Source: Flavobacterium pectinovorum (GTDB lineage: Bacteria; Bacteroidota; Bacteroidia; Flavobacteriales; Flavobacteriaceae). Taken from it: a stretch of DNA of 64,000 bases. The notes under the pieces are model-generated. The model had not been told where the DNA came from, made no database searches, and saw only the letters and a list, made by a program, of their open reading frames with translations. How positions within the stretch are numbered: position 1 is the first letter of the stretch; each line of letters starts with the position of its first letter. The stretch spans positions 248,001 to 312,000 of the forward strand of contig NZ_JAFEVZ010000002.1 of assembly GCF_022802975.1 (NCBI RefSeq), written 5' to 3'. The translations under genes were made by a program, and so were the position numbers. Below, in pieces: positions 27,939 through 36,688 of the stretch.

Positions 27939-27963
27939 ATTTGATTTTTTAAATAATAAATCC

Positions 27964-29031
27964 TTATCTAAAGATTCCTAAATCTACTTTAAGCGAAAAA
28001 ATATTCGAGTACAATGCGGTACTTTGGTTCCCTAAATCAGTAAGAGCGTAATCGACCTGAATTCCTTTATACTTAAAACCAAGACCAATATTGGGTTGGA
28101 AATTTAATTTTTCAGAATTGTCTAACTGCATTACATTTTGAAAATTTCCTGCTCCAGCTCTTAAAAAAACAAGTTCGGTATAACCAAATTCAAATCCCAC
28201 TGCAGGATCAATGCTTACCATTTTTGATGAGATAATATCGTTCGTCTGTTCAAAACGCATATTTAAATTTGTGGCAACCAAAAGGCTGGTGTCATTATGA
28301 AATTCAAACTTTTTTGAAATTCCTAATTGAGCTTTTGGAAGCGTAATTTCAGTACTTTCAGGTAATTCATTATTTTCTCCCGGAATAGCATCTGATATTT
28401 TTTTGTATTCTTCCTCGTCAATATTCCATACATTGTAAGTAGTTGTAATATCCCGTAACATCAATCCGAATTTCCAGTCGTTTTTTTCGAACTGAAGTCC
28501 GAAGTCAAAACCAAAACCCCAGGAATTTGCAAATTTTCCAATTACGCGTCTAATAATTTTGGCATTTACACCGTATTGAAATCCTTCGATAGGTAATCTT
28601 CTGGCATAGGAAAAGGTAAAGCCGTAATCAGCAGTAGAAAATAAGCTGATACGGTTGTAGTCAATATTGCCCTGATTGTCGATTAATTGTGTGGTGTCCA
28701 TGATGTCATCAACTCCAAAACGAATCATCGAAATTCCCCAGGCACTTCGGTCGTCAATTGGACTTGCATATCCAATATAATCGTATTGTGCAATATTCGC
28801 AAAATAATTGGCATGCATCAGCGAAATTTGATGATCCTCAAGATGTGTCAATCCCGCAGGATTCCAGTAAACAGAATTGACATCATTAGTCGAAGCGACA
28901 ACAGCACTCGACATTCCTAAAGCTGCTGCATCAACACCAATATTCATAAACTCATTCGAATATTTCCGAACGGTTTGTGCATAATGCGAAGTGCAATTAC
29001 AAAACAATAAAAATACTAAGATTTTTTTCAA
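27964..29031 (-). CDS. PorV-family outer-membrane beta-barrel protein (PorV2-like)
   Basis: A 355-residue protein with a signal peptide ending near HYAQ (residue 19). The mature N-terminus carries FMNIGVDAAALGMSSAVVAS followed by VYWNPAGL. This FadL-like hatch/strand pattern (ALGM-A-x-A-...-W-NPAGL) is seen in PorV, PorQ and related type IX secretion barrel proteins. Alternating beta-strand segments run to the aromatic C-terminal strand (SLKVDLGIFR). PorV itself shuttles T9SS cargo at the outer membrane. This paralogue, usually annotated PorV2, is only presumed to be linked to T9SS; the 50744 gene encodes a T9SS cargo. Confidence 0.82.
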   Translation of the reverse strand: MKKILVFLLFCNCTSHYAQTVRKYSNEFMNIGVDAAALGMSSAVVASTNDVNSVYWNPAGLTHLEDHQISLMHANYFANIAQYDYIGYASPIDDRSAWGISMIRFGVDDIMDTTQLIDNQGNIDYNRISLFSTADYGFTFSYARRLPIEGFQYGVNAKIIRRVIGKFANSWGFGFDFGLQFEKNDWKFGLMLRDITTTYNVWNIDEEEYKKISDAIPGENNELPESTEITLPKAQLGISKKFEFHNDTSLLVATNLNMRFEQTNDIISSKMVSIDPAVGFEFGYTELVFLRAGAGNFQNVMQLDNSEKLNFQPNIGLGFKYKGIQVDYALTDLGNQSTALYSNIFSLKVDLGIFR

Positions 29032-29184
29032 CGTATTTATTTTTTCAAACCTGAGCTTGTTTAATTTTTACCAAAAATATAATTTTTTACCGAGCTTATT
29101 TCTTCCTTTTCATAAATAATATAAAAGTCGGGCATTAGATTAAAAAACTCTATTAAAAACGCAGATAAGATTGACTTATTATAC

Positions 29185-29192
29185 TAAATTTG
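29185..29192 (+). promoter_or_regulatory. Candidate -7 element for pssA
   Basis: TAAATTTG fits TAnnTTTG and lies 27 bases before the pssA ATG, giving a short leader. No good TTTG or TTG is found at the expected 17-21 bases upstream. Confidence 0.38.
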
Positions 29193-29219
29193 CTCTTTAA
29201 ATCTTCAAAAATATAAAAG

Positions 29220-29936
29220 ATGAACATTAAAAAACATATTCCTAATTTAATTACACTAATCAATCTTTTTTGTGGCTGTGTTGCCTTAGTTTTTGTTTCT
29301 GAAAAAAATTATGAAATGGCTTTTTACATGGTTTGTTTAGGAATATTTTTTGATTTTTTTGATGGTTTTTTTGCGAGACTTTTTAAAGTATCGAGTCCGC
29401 TTGGGCTTCAGTTGGATTCTTTGGCCGATATGGTAACCAGTGGAGTTGTACCGGGTTATGTAATGTACAGTTTGTTTGTAAAAAGTGCCAATCCTCATGA
29501 GGTAATCGGTTCGGCTTTTATTCCGTTTTTAGGATTTATCGTAACCTTGGGATCTTGCTATCGATTGGCTAATTTTAATATTGATACACGCCAAACGGAT
29601 TCTTTTATTGGGTTGCCCACTCCGGCAAATGCGCTTTTTATTTTGAGCCTGCCTTTAGTGATTGATTATTCAGATTCATTCATGCTATTCGAAATTTTGA
29701 CAAATCATTGGGTTCTGTTTGTTATTGTTTTGTGTAGTGCTTACATTTTGAATGCTGAAATTCCGCTATTTGCTTTAAAGATTAAAAAGTTTACTTTCAA
29801 GGATAATGTACTGCAAATTGTATTTTTAGTAATTTCTCTTGTTTTGCTTTTGTTGCTTCAATTTTGTGCACTTCCTGTAATTATTATTTTTTATGTATTG
29901 TTATCAGTCATAAATAATAAATTTTTGAAAAAGTAG
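29220..29936 (+). CDS. pssA: CDP-diacylglycerol-serine O-phosphatidyltransferase
   Basis: A 238-residue membrane enzyme that makes phosphatidylserine, the precursor of phosphatidylethanolamine. The CDP-alcohol phosphotransferase signature D-x3-D-G-x2-A-R-x8-G-x3-D-x3-D is intact in residues 39-67: DFFDGFFARLF, then SSPLGLQLDSLAD. NLITLINLFCGCVALVF is the usual N-terminal segment of PssA, and there are about seven hydrophobic helices. Length is typical of the Bacteroidota/Bacillus-type enzyme. A GH25 gene starts 10 bases downstream. Confidence 0.94.
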   Translation: MNIKKHIPNLITLINLFCGCVALVFVSEKNYEMAFYMVCLGIFFDFFDGFFARLFKVSSPLGLQLDSLADMVTSGVVPGYVMYSLFVKSANPHEVIGSAFIPFLGFIVTLGSCYRLANFNIDTRQTDSFIGLPTPANALFILSLPLVIDYSDSFMLFEILTNHWVLFVIVLCSAYILNAEIPLFALKIKKFTFKDNVLQIVFLVISLVLLLLLQFCALPVIIIFYVLLSVINNKFLKK

Positions 29937-29946
29937 TTTTATCCGA

Positions 29947-30792
29947 ATGGCAAGAAGAACTTCTTATTCCCGAAAAGCAAAACCTAAAAAATCAATTTTC
30001 AGGAGAGGTTTCCGGTTCATCATTTTTTCGTTTTTTGTGTTGCTTTTTGTGGGTATCATTTATCATTATCGTGATGGATTATCTTATTATTTAGGCTTTA
30101 AATCGGACAAAGTTTTAGACGAAGATGAGGTTGATAAACATCTTTCAGATGTTCGTAATATTCAGGTTTTAGAAAAACATAAAGGAAAAGTAATTGGAAT
30201 TGATGTTTCTGAATTTCAGGGAAGAGTCGATTGGGATGAGGTAGGTGTTTTAGAAGAAAAATATCCGGTAGAGTTTGTTTTTATTCGTGCTACGGCAGGA
30301 AATAATAAGGTTGATAGTAAATTCAAAACAAATTGGGAAGGTGCCAAAGAGCATAAAATAATGCGGGGGGCTTATCATTATTATCGTCCTAATGAAAATT
30401 CAATTGAGCAGGCAAATCTTTTTATAAAAACGGTCAAACTTAAAAGCGGTGATTTACCTCCTGTTTTGGATATTGAAAAACTGCCAAAAAATCAGCCTTT
30501 GGACAGTTTGAAAAAAGGATTGAAAAGATGGCTGAATAAAGTTGAAACGCATTATGGAGTTCGGCCTATTATTTATAGTGGAGAACGTTATTATGATGAC
30601 TTTCTGAAAGAAGAATTCAGTGAATATTTATTTTGGATAGCCAACTATAATTTTTACAGAGAGAAAATTGATGAAGATTGGCTTTTTTGGCAGTTTACCG
30701 AAAAAGCTTCTTTGTCAGGAATTAAAAACAGAGTGGATGTCAATATTTATAATGGCGATTTAGAACAATTGCAGTTTATTACTGTTGAGTAA
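29947..30792 (+). CDS. Glycoside hydrolase family 25 (lysozyme-like), membrane anchored
   Basis: A 281-residue protein with a basic N-terminus and one hydrophobic anchor (about residues 24-44: FIIFSFFVLLFVGIIY). The GH25 catalytic domain runs from about residue 80: VIGIDVSEFQGRVDWDEV, FVFIRATAG, GAYHYYRP, and LPPVLDIEKLP, where the DIE acidic pair corresponds to the muramidase active site. DWLFWQFTEK and VDVNIYNGD close the barrel. GH25 enzymes cut the MurNAc-GlcNAc bond of peptidoglycan. The location suggests cell-wall remodelling from the periplasmic face. It is probably transcribed with pssA. Confidence 0.92.
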   Translation: MARRTSYSRKAKPKKSIFRRGFRFIIFSFFVLLFVGIIYHYRDGLSYYLGFKSDKVLDEDEVDKHLSDVRNIQVLEKHKGKVIGIDVSEFQGRVDWDEVGVLEEKYPVEFVFIRATAGNNKVDSKFKTNWEGAKEHKIMRGAYHYYRPNENSIEQANLFIKTVKLKSGDLPPVLDIEKLPKNQPLDSLKKGLKRWLNKVETHYGVRPIIYSGERYYDDFLKEEFSEYLFWIANYNFYREKIDEDWLFWQFTEKASLSGIKNRVDVNIYNGDLEQLQFITVE

Positions 30793-30800
30793 TTTTTGTA

Positions 30801-30842
30801 AAATGTAAAAAGTGAAATGTAAAAAGTAAAATGTAAAAAGTG
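30801..30842. repeat. Three tandem 14-bp repeats
   Basis: The unit AAATGTAAAAAGTG occurs at 30801-30814, with one change (final A) at 30815-30828, and again at 30829-30842. The reverse complement of the unit junction occurs at about 30880-30897, so the array can also fold against the following hairpin. It lies between the convergent GH25 and lptB genes and is non-coding. Confidence 0.85.
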
Positions 30843-30864
30843 CAAGTGAAAAGTGAGATAAAAA

Positions 30865-30902
30865 AATGGTAAAAAGTAATTTACATTTCACTTTTTACCA
30901 TT
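30865..30902. terminator. Bidirectional hairpin between GH25 and lptB
   Basis: AATGGTAAAAAGT at 30865-30877 pairs perfectly with ACTTTTTACCATT at 30890-30902 around a 12-base loop. A perfect 13-bp stem between two convergent genes suggests a shared terminator. It lacks a clean T-run, so termination may be by a different mechanism, or the element may be a mobile repeat. Confidence 0.55.
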
Positions 30903-30916
30903 CACATATAACTTTC

Positions 30917-31657
30917 TTAAAACTCCAATTTCTTTTTGCGAAGTTCGAAGTTTTGTCCAAGATAAACGCGGCGAACCATTTCATCTTCAACTAATTCTTC
31001 CGGTACTCCTGCTTTTAGGATTCCGCCTTCAAACATTAAATACGTTTTGTCAGTAATGGCCAGTGTTTCCTGAACATTGTGATCGGTAATCAGGATTCCG
31101 ATGTTTTTATTTTTTAGCTGGGCTACAATTCTCTGAATATCTTCAACCGCAACCGGGTCAACTCCTGCAAAAGGTTCATCCAGTAAAATGAACTTTGGAT
31201 CTGTGGCTAATGCACGCGCAATTTCGGTCCGACGGCGTTCTCCCCCCGAAAGTAAATCACCTCTATTCGTGCGAATATGTTCTAAGCTGAATTCTTCAAT
31301 TAAGCTTTCCATTTTAGCAATTTGAGCTTCTTTTGAAAGTTTGGTCAATTGCAGAACACTCAGGATATTATCTTCAATGCTTAATTTTCTAAAAACAGAA
31401 GCTTCTTGTGCCAGATAACCAATTCCCTGCTGAGCACGTTTATACATCGGATAATCGGTAATATTCAAATCATCCAGATAAATATTTCCCTGGTTCGGTT
31501 TTACCAATCCCACAATCATGTAAAAAGAAGTTGTTTTTCCGGCACCATTTGGTCCTAAAAGCCCCACGATTTCTCCCTGATTTACTTCAACAGAAATTCC
31601 TTTTACAACACTGCGTCCTTTGTAGGTTTTGATTAAATTATCGGCTCTTAGCTTCAT
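30917..31657 (-). CDS. lptB: LPS export ABC transporter ATP-binding protein
   Basis: A 246-residue ATPase that drives LPS extraction from the inner membrane with LptF/LptG. Walker A is GPNGAGKTTS near residue 36, the ABC signature is LLSGGERRRTEIARAL near residue 136, and Walker B is FILLDEPFAGVDP near residue 156, with the switch His in TDHNV. The opening MKLRADNLIKTYKGRSVVKG and the FAGVDPVAV block are typical of LptB (YhbG). Length is normal. A 229-base AT-rich spacer separates it from the upstream AhpD-like gene. Confidence 0.95.
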   Translation of the reverse strand: MKLRADNLIKTYKGRSVVKGISVEVNQGEIVGLLGPNGAGKTTSFYMIVGLVKPNQGNIYLDDLNITDYPMYKRAQQGIGYLAQEASVFRKLSIEDNILSVLQLTKLSKEAQIAKMESLIEEFSLEHIRTNRGDLLSGGERRRTEIARALATDPKFILLDEPFAGVDPVAVEDIQRIVAQLKNKNIGILITDHNVQETLAITDKTYLMFEGGILKAGVPEELVEDEMVRRVYLGQNFELRKKKLEF

Positions 31658-31886
31658 TTTTTAATTAGATAATTATAATTAGATAATTTGAAAATGAGAT
31701 AATTATAGGCTAACTCAAAATCAATTTTATAATTTGTTTGAAAGGCAAAATAAATGTAAAATAATCAATCTGATGAATCAATTAACAAATTATTGCGTTT
31801 TCAAAATTTAGAATTTGTATTTCAGAATTAAATAATTAGAGCATTTCAAGAAAAATATCTAATTATCAAATTGACACATTTTCTAA
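31658..31886. other. AT-rich spacer with repeated ATTAGATAATTATA-like words
   Basis: A 229-base non-coding stretch between lptB and the AhpD-like gene. Its lptB-proximal end contains the imperfectly repeated word ATTAGATAATT three times within about 45 bases, and a related word near 31855. I see no ORF and no convincing TAnnTTTG element on the minus strand. Confidence 0.5.
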
Positions 31887-32234
31887 TTACTTAGATTCTT
31901 CTAAAGCCTCCCAAAATTCGTAAGCTCTTCTTAAATGCGGGATGACGATTGTTCCTCCAACCAAAGTTGCAATTCCCATTGCTTCCATCATTTCTTCTTT
32001 TGTAACTCCTTCTTTATAGCTTGTCTCTAAATGATATTTTACACAATCATCACAGCGTAAAACGGCAGAAGCTACTAAGCCTAAAAGTTCCTTTGTCTTT
32101 ACATCCAAAGCACCCGGTGCATAAGCATTAGTGTCAAGATTAAAAATTCGCTTTACAATTTTATTGTTGTCAGCGAGTAATTTTTCGTTCATTTTAGAAC
32201 GATAGTCGTTAAATTCTTGGATGATATCAGACAT
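31887..32234 (-). CDS. Carboxymuconolactone decarboxylase/AhpD-like protein
   Basis: A 115-residue protein. The start is taken at the ATG at 32234 (MSDIIQEFNDYR), which overlaps the end of tatC by 8 bases; an upstream extension to 32261 would add nine lysine-rich residues read from within tatC. CDDCVKYH near residue 58 supplies the C-x2-C-x3-H motif of AhpD-type CMD proteins, and GTIVIPHLRRAYEF follows. AhpD-like proteins have thiol-disulfide or peroxidase activity. Being third in a kdsD-tatC unit gives no clear pathway link. Confidence 0.88.
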   Translation of the reverse strand: MSDIIQEFNDYRSKMNEKLLADNNKIVKRIFNLDTNAYAPGALDVKTKELLGLVASAVLRCDDCVKYHLETSYKEGVTKEEMMEAMGIATLVGGTIVIPHLRRAYEFWEALEESK

Positions 32235-33042
32235 TTTCTTTTTCTTTATTTTTATAAACAACCTTCGAAATCAGGATACTTACTTCGTATATAACCAACA
32301 TTGGTATTGCTACTATTGTCTGGCTTACCACATCTGGTGGTGTTACGATTGCGGCAATAATCAAGATTAGAATTACGGCATATTTCCAATATTTTCTTAA
32401 AAAAACAGGAGTTACCAATCCTAATTTGGTTAAAAAATAAATGATAATAGGCAGTTCGAAGAACAAACCACTTGCCAAAACGCTGGTTTTTACCATTCCC
32501 ATATAAGAGTCAAGCGTAAATTGGTTTTTTACTACGTCACTCACAGAGAAAGTGGCAACGAAATTGACAGACATTGGAATTACAATAAAATACCCAAAAA
32601 TTACACCTAAAAAGAACAGGAGAGAAGAAGTGAAAATAAACACCTTCGCATTTTTTCTTTCTTTCTCGTATAAAGCTGGACTGATAAATTTCCAGAGTTC
32701 CCATAAGATATAGGGGAAACCTAAAATGAAACCGACCAAAATACACATCCATACAAAAATATTCACCTGACCTTCCATTTCAGTGTTCTGAATAATGAAA
32801 TTCAGTTCAGTAATGCAGATGCTGTCTGCAAATCCTAATTGGTGTGACAAATCGCAAAACCATACATAAGTAAAAAATGTAGGTCTTGTTGGGCCTAAAA
32901 TTATTTCATCAAATAAATAATCACTAAAAAAATAGGTCACAAAAGCCATAATAAGAATAGCAATTGTACTTCTTACCAAAAGCCATCTTAATTCTTCAAG
33001 ATGGTCTAAAAATGACATTTCGCCAAGGTTTTTCTTTGCCAT
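32227..33042 (-). CDS. tatC: Sec-independent translocase component TatC
   Basis: A 271-residue six-helix membrane protein that recognises twin-arginine signal peptides. MSFLDHLEELRWLLVRSTIA is the conserved cytoplasmic N-terminus, including the key E-E-L-R motif. FILGFPYILWELWKFISPAL near residue 100 and ALYEKERKNAK follow, then a helix with G-x-x-F-G-Y-F. Its ATG overlaps the kdsD stop by one base, and its stop lies inside the AhpD-like start. TatA/TatB are not in this window. A possible Tat-type substrate motif occurs in the phosphoesterase at 58372. Confidence 0.95.
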   Translation of the reverse strand: MAKKNLGEMSFLDHLEELRWLLVRSTIAILIMAFVTYFFSDYLFDEIILGPTRPTFFTYVWFCDLSHQLGFADSICITELNFIIQNTEMEGQVNIFVWMCILVGFILGFPYILWELWKFISPALYEKERKNAKVFIFTSSLLFFLGVIFGYFIVIPMSVNFVATFSVSDVVKNQFTLDSYMGMVKTSVLASGLFFELPIIIYFLTKLGLVTPVFLRKYWKYAVILILIIAAIVTPPDVVSQTIVAIPMLVIYEVSILISKVVYKNKEKENV

Positions 33043-34007
33043 TATACGATTCCTTCTTTTAAAATGTCATGTAAATGTAAAACGCCTTTGTATTCTCCAT
33101 TGTCAGTAACGATTAACTGAGTTATGGAGAAATCTTCTAAAATATTTAAGGCATCAACCGCCATCGTTTCAGACGAAACCAGTTTTGGGTTTTTACTCAT
33201 AATATCTTTTGCAGTTAAATTGGCAATTGTGTCCCGGTCATTAAGCATTCTTCTAATGTCTCCGTCAGTAATGATTCCAACAATTTTGTCGTTTTCAACT
33301 ACTGCTGTAACCCCCAGTCTTTTTTCAGAAATTTCGAAAATTACTTTTTTAACAGAGGTGTCTGGCGTAACTGTAGGTTTTAAAGAATGTTCAATCATAT
33401 CTTTGACACGAAGTAATAATTTTTTTCCCAGAGCTCCTCCCGGATGATAAACTGCAAAATCTTCAGGTTTAAAATCACGCATTTCCATAAGGCAAACTGC
33501 AAGAGCATCTCCCATTACAAGTTGAGCTGTTGTACTGTTGGTTGGGGCAAGATTTATGGGACAGGCTTCCATATCAACAGTAGTATTTAGAACATAATCA
33601 GAGCCTTTAGCTAAAAAGGAGGTTATGTTTCCTGTCATTCCAATTAAAATATTTCCAAAACGTTTTAATAAAGGCACTAAAGCCTTAATTTCAGGACTAT
33701 TTCCGCTTTTTGAAATACAGATGATGATGTCTTCATTTTGAATCATTCCTAAATCGCCGTGAATGGCTTCAGAGGCATGAAGAAACATTGAAGGTGTTCC
33801 TGTTGAATTAAAAGTTGCAACCATTTTTTGTGCAATGATGGCACTTTTTCCAATTCCGGTAACAATCAATCTGCCTTTTGTGTTGTATATGCGTTGGGTA
33901 GCTTCGTAGAAATTTTCATCAAGAAAATCAATTAATTTTGTAATTGCTTCACTTTCAGACAGTATTGTTTTTTTTGCTATAGCTAAAATATTTTCTTTTG
34001 TAATCAA
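33042..34007 (-). CDS. kdsD: D-arabinose 5-phosphate isomerase (KpsF/GutQ family)
   Basis: A 321-residue enzyme making arabinose 5-phosphate for Kdo synthesis and hence LPS inner core. The SIS domain spans about residues 35-170: GRLIVTGIGKSAIIAQKMVA, FLHASEAIHGDLGMI, CISKSGNSPEIKALV and APTNSTTAQLVMGDALAV. Two CBS domains follow (about 205-320), with TDGDIRRML and an iteration of V-x-D-x-G. The whole layout is that of KdsD/KpsF. It is the first gene of the kdsD-tatC-AhpD-like unit and is divergent from recQ. Confidence 0.95.
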   Translation of the reverse strand: MITKENILAIAKKTILSESEAITKLIDFLDENFYEATQRIYNTKGRLIVTGIGKSAIIAQKMVATFNSTGTPSMFLHASEAIHGDLGMIQNEDIIICISKSGNSPEIKALVPLLKRFGNILIGMTGNITSFLAKGSDYVLNTTVDMEACPINLAPTNSTTAQLVMGDALAVCLMEMRDFKPEDFAVYHPGGALGKKLLLRVKDMIEHSLKPTVTPDTSVKKVIFEISEKRLGVTAVVENDKIVGIITDGDIRRMLNDRDTIANLTAKDIMSKNPKLVSSETMAVDALNILEDFSITQLIVTDNGEYKGVLHLHDILKEGIV

Positions 34008-34023
34008 AACAGGAAAGTTAAAA

Positions 34024-34054
34024 TTTGTGAATGTGAAAGAAATTCGTATCTTTA
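34024..34054 (+). promoter_or_regulatory. Promoter of recQ
   Basis: TTTG at 34024-34027 is separated by 19 bases from TATCTTTA at 34047-34054. This fits the Flavobacteriaceae TTTG-N19-TAnnTTTG layout except for the last base. The recQ ATG is at 34092. Confidence 0.6.
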
Positions 34055-34059
34055 TGATG

Positions 34060-34067
34060 CAAATTTA
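34060..34067 (-). promoter_or_regulatory. Candidate -7 element for the kdsD-tatC unit
   Basis: On the minus strand this reads TAAATTTG, a match to TAnnTTTG, 53 bases before the kdsD ATG. It lies just beside the recQ promoter, suggesting overlapping divergent promoters. No -33 half is evident at the right spacing. Confidence 0.35.
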
Positions 34068-34091
34068 TACAAAATACCATTAATATAAAGA

Positions 34092-36284
34092 ATGAATTCA
34101 AACGAAATTGAAATACATAAGGAATTAAAGAAGTATTTCGGCTTTAGCCAATTTAAAGGCTTGCAGGAGCAAGTTATTACAAGTATTTTAGACGAGAAGA
34201 ATACTTTTGTAATTATGCCTACGGGCGGTGGAAAGTCTCTTTGTTATCAATTGCCCGCTTTAATTAAGGACGGAACTGCGATTGTTGTTTCTCCTTTGAT
34301 TGCTTTGATGAAGAATCAGGTTGATGCCATTCGAAGCCTCTCTTCTGAAAACGGAATTGCTCATGTACTGAATTCCTCTCTTACAAAAACAGAAATTGCG
34401 CAGGTTAAAAAAGATATTACATCCGGCTTAACCAAACTTTTATATGTTGCTCCCGAATCTTTAACAAAAGAAGAATATGTGGCTTTTTTACAAAGTGTGC
34501 CTATTTCATTTGTAGCCATTGATGAAGCGCATTGTATTTCAGAATGGGGGCATGATTTCAGGCCTGAATATAGAAATCTGAAAAATATCATCAAGCAATT
34601 AGGAAGAGTGCCAATCATTGGACTTACCGCTACTGCAACTCCAAAAGTTCAGGAAGATATTTTGAAAAATCTCGATATGTCTGATGCTAATACTTTTAAA
34701 GCATCATTCAACAGACCGAATTTATATTATGAAGTTCGTACCAAAACTAAAAATATAGAATCGGATATTATTCGGTTTATTAAACAGCATAAAGGCAAAT
34801 CAGGAATTATTTATTGCTTAAGCCGTAAAAAAGTAGAATCGATTGCCGAAGTTTTACAAGTAAACGGAATCAGTGCGGTTCCATATCATGCAGGTCTGGA
34901 TGCAAAAACCCGTGCCAAACATCAGGATATGTTTTTGATGGAAGATGTTGATGTAGTGGTGGCAACTATTGCTTTCGGAATGGGAATCGATAAACCTGAC
35001 GTTCGTTTTGTGATTCATCACGATATTCCAAAATCACTAGAGAGTTATTATCAGGAAACTGGCCGTGCCGGACGTGACGGTGGAGAAGGACATTGTTTGG
35101 CTTACTATTCTTACAAGGATGTAGAAAAGCTGGAAAAATTCATGTCCGGGAAACCGGTAGCTGAACAGGAGATTGGTTTTGCATTATTGCAGGAAGTTGT
35201 GGCTTATGCTGAAACTTCAATGTCAAGAAGAAAGTTTCTGTTGCATTATTTTGGTGAAGAATTTCCGGATGATGGTGATGGAGCTGACATGGATGATAAT
35301 GTACGGAATCCTAAAAATAAAATTGAAGCCAAAGATCAGGTTGTTAAATTATTGGAAATTGTTCGCGATACCAAACATATTTACAAATCAAAAGAAATTG
35401 TGTTTACTTTAATTGGTCGTATAAATGCTGTCATTAAGGCACATAAAACAGATACACAGTCATTTTTTGGTTCAGGATCTGATCATGACGAAAAGTATTG
35501 GATGGCTTTGCTTCGACAAGTTTTAGTGGCTGGGTATTTATCTAAAGATATTGAAACTTATGGGGTGGTTAAAATCACCAAAAACGGATTGGATTTTATT
35601 AAAAATCCTGTTTCGTTTACGATGTCTGAAGATCATGAATACAGTGAGTCTGAAGATGAAGCCATTGTTACGGCTGGAAAATCATCAGGAACGGCAGATG
35701 AAGTTTTAATGGGGATGTTACGTGAATTACGTAAAAAAGTAGCCAAAAAACTCGGAGTTCCTCCTTTTGTGGTTTTTCAGGATCCTTCTCTGGAGGATAT
35801 GGCTTTAAAATATCCGATTACTTTAACAGAGTTATATAATATTCATGGTGTTGGTGAAGGAAAGGCTAAAAAGTATGGCAACGATTTTGTAACTTTAATA
35901 AGCCGTTATGTAGAGGATAATGATATTATTCGCCCGGATGATTTAGTTGTAAAATCTACCGGAGTAAATTCTGCTAATAAATTGTATATCATTCAGAATA
36001 TAGACAGAAAACTGCCTTTAAGCGATATTGCCTCTGCAAAAGGGTTAACAATGGATGCTCTGATCAAAGAAATGGAACAAATTGTATATTCCGGAACCAA
36101 GTTAAATATCAAATACTGGGTCGATGATATGCTGGACGACGATCAACAGGAGGAAATTCATGATTATTTCATGGAATCAGAATCTGATAAAATAGAAGAC
36201 GCACTTAAAGAATTCGATGGTGATTATGATATTGATGAATTGCGACTGATGCGTATTAAGTTTATTAGTGAAGTAGCAAACTAG
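34092..36284 (+). CDS. recQ: ATP-dependent DNA helicase RecQ
   Basis: A 730-residue 3'-5' helicase of the RecQ family. Motif 0 is FGFSQFKGLQEQVI, Walker A MPTGGGKSLCYQLP near residue 45, motif II DEAHCISEWGHDFRPEY near residue 143 including the RecQ aromatic loop, and motif VI QETGRAGRDG near residue 320. A RQC region follows, then an HRDC domain near 535-615 (ELRKKVAKKLGVPPFVVFQD, IHGVGEGKAKKYG). The C-terminal 110 residues are an acidic extension usual in Bacteroidota RecQ. No zinc-binding cysteine set is obvious, which appears common in this clade. Confidence 0.96.
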   Translation: MNSNEIEIHKELKKYFGFSQFKGLQEQVITSILDEKNTFVIMPTGGGKSLCYQLPALIKDGTAIVVSPLIALMKNQVDAIRSLSSENGIAHVLNSSLTKTEIAQVKKDITSGLTKLLYVAPESLTKEEYVAFLQSVPISFVAIDEAHCISEWGHDFRPEYRNLKNIIKQLGRVPIIGLTATATPKVQEDILKNLDMSDANTFKASFNRPNLYYEVRTKTKNIESDIIRFIKQHKGKSGIIYCLSRKKVESIAEVLQVNGISAVPYHAGLDAKTRAKHQDMFLMEDVDVVVATIAFGMGIDKPDVRFVIHHDIPKSLESYYQETGRAGRDGGEGHCLAYYSYKDVEKLEKFMSGKPVAEQEIGFALLQEVVAYAETSMSRRKFLLHYFGEEFPDDGDGADMDDNVRNPKNKIEAKDQVVKLLEIVRDTKHIYKSKEIVFTLIGRINAVIKAHKTDTQSFFGSGSDHDEKYWMALLRQVLVAGYLSKDIETYGVVKITKNGLDFIKNPVSFTMSEDHEYSESEDEAIVTAGKSSGTADEVLMGMLRELRKKVAKKLGVPPFVVFQDPSLEDMALKYPITLTELYNIHGVGEGKAKKYGNDFVTLISRYVEDNDIIRPDDLVVKSTGVNSANKLYIIQNIDRKLPLSDIASAKGLTMDALIKEMEQIVYSGTKLNIKYWVDDMLDDDQQEEIHDYFMESESDKIEDALKEFDGDYDIDELRLMRIKFISEVAN

Positions 36285-36294
36285 TTATAGGTTT

Positions 36295-36340
36295 AATGTG
36301 AGATGTAAAATGTATTTTTTTGATATTTTCATCTCACATT
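36295..36340. terminator. Hairpin between recQ and the small hypothetical gene
   Basis: AATGTGAGATG at 36295-36305 pairs perfectly with CATCTCACATT at 36330-36340; AAAAT/ATTTT continue the stem inside after a one-base bulge. It follows the recQ stop by 10 bases and precedes the stop of the convergent gene, so it probably serves both directions. The right arm is followed by several T. Confidence 0.6.
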
Positions 36341-36354
36341 TTTCATTTTACAAC

Positions 36355-36594
36355 TTACTCAGAATAAACTTCTCCCCGATGTGGTTTCAAAGCATCTCTT
36401 ACCTGAATCATATTTTCATCAGTTACCACCATAAAAGCAATAGCCTGCATGTCGTTTATGATTTTAAAACCCGTAATGTTCAACTGGAGTTTTTCAATAG
36501 CGATATATTCTTTTAAATGAATTTCATGATGTTCAGCAGTTTTTGCCGAAGCCGGACCACGAAAATCCCAAATTAGTTTTATTTTTCTGGACAT
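36355..36594 (-). CDS. Conserved hypothetical small protein
   Basis: A 79-residue protein when started at the ATG at 36594 (MSRKIKLIWDFRGPAS). The upstream in-frame extension of 21 residues is hydrophobic and unlikely. The sequence is balanced, with a WDFRGPASAKTAEHHEIHLK block and a possible beta-alpha-beta layout (QLNITGFKIINDMQAIAFMV), suggesting a small folded domain, perhaps ferredoxin-like. I do not recognise a named family. It is convergent with recQ and shares a hairpin with it. Confidence 0.65.
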   Translation of the reverse strand: MSRKIKLIWDFRGPASAKTAEHHEIHLKEYIAIEKLQLNITGFKIINDMQAIAFMVVTDENMIQVRDALKPHRGEVYSE

Positions 36595-36688
36595 TTTTTT
36601 ATAGATACAAAGGTTTAAAAATACAAAGGTACAAAGTCTATTTGAAAAAGGCTCCAAGGTTCTGAGATGTTAGGGGTCTAGGTTTTTC

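Noticed and set aside
30801..30842. Possible CRISPR array
   Set aside because: The 14-bp units are directly adjacent with no spacers, and no cas genes are near. No CRISPR array was seen anywhere in the window.
33124..33447. 107-codon plus-strand ORF opposite the kdsD CBS domains
   Set aside because: Shadow frame of a clear housekeeping gene.
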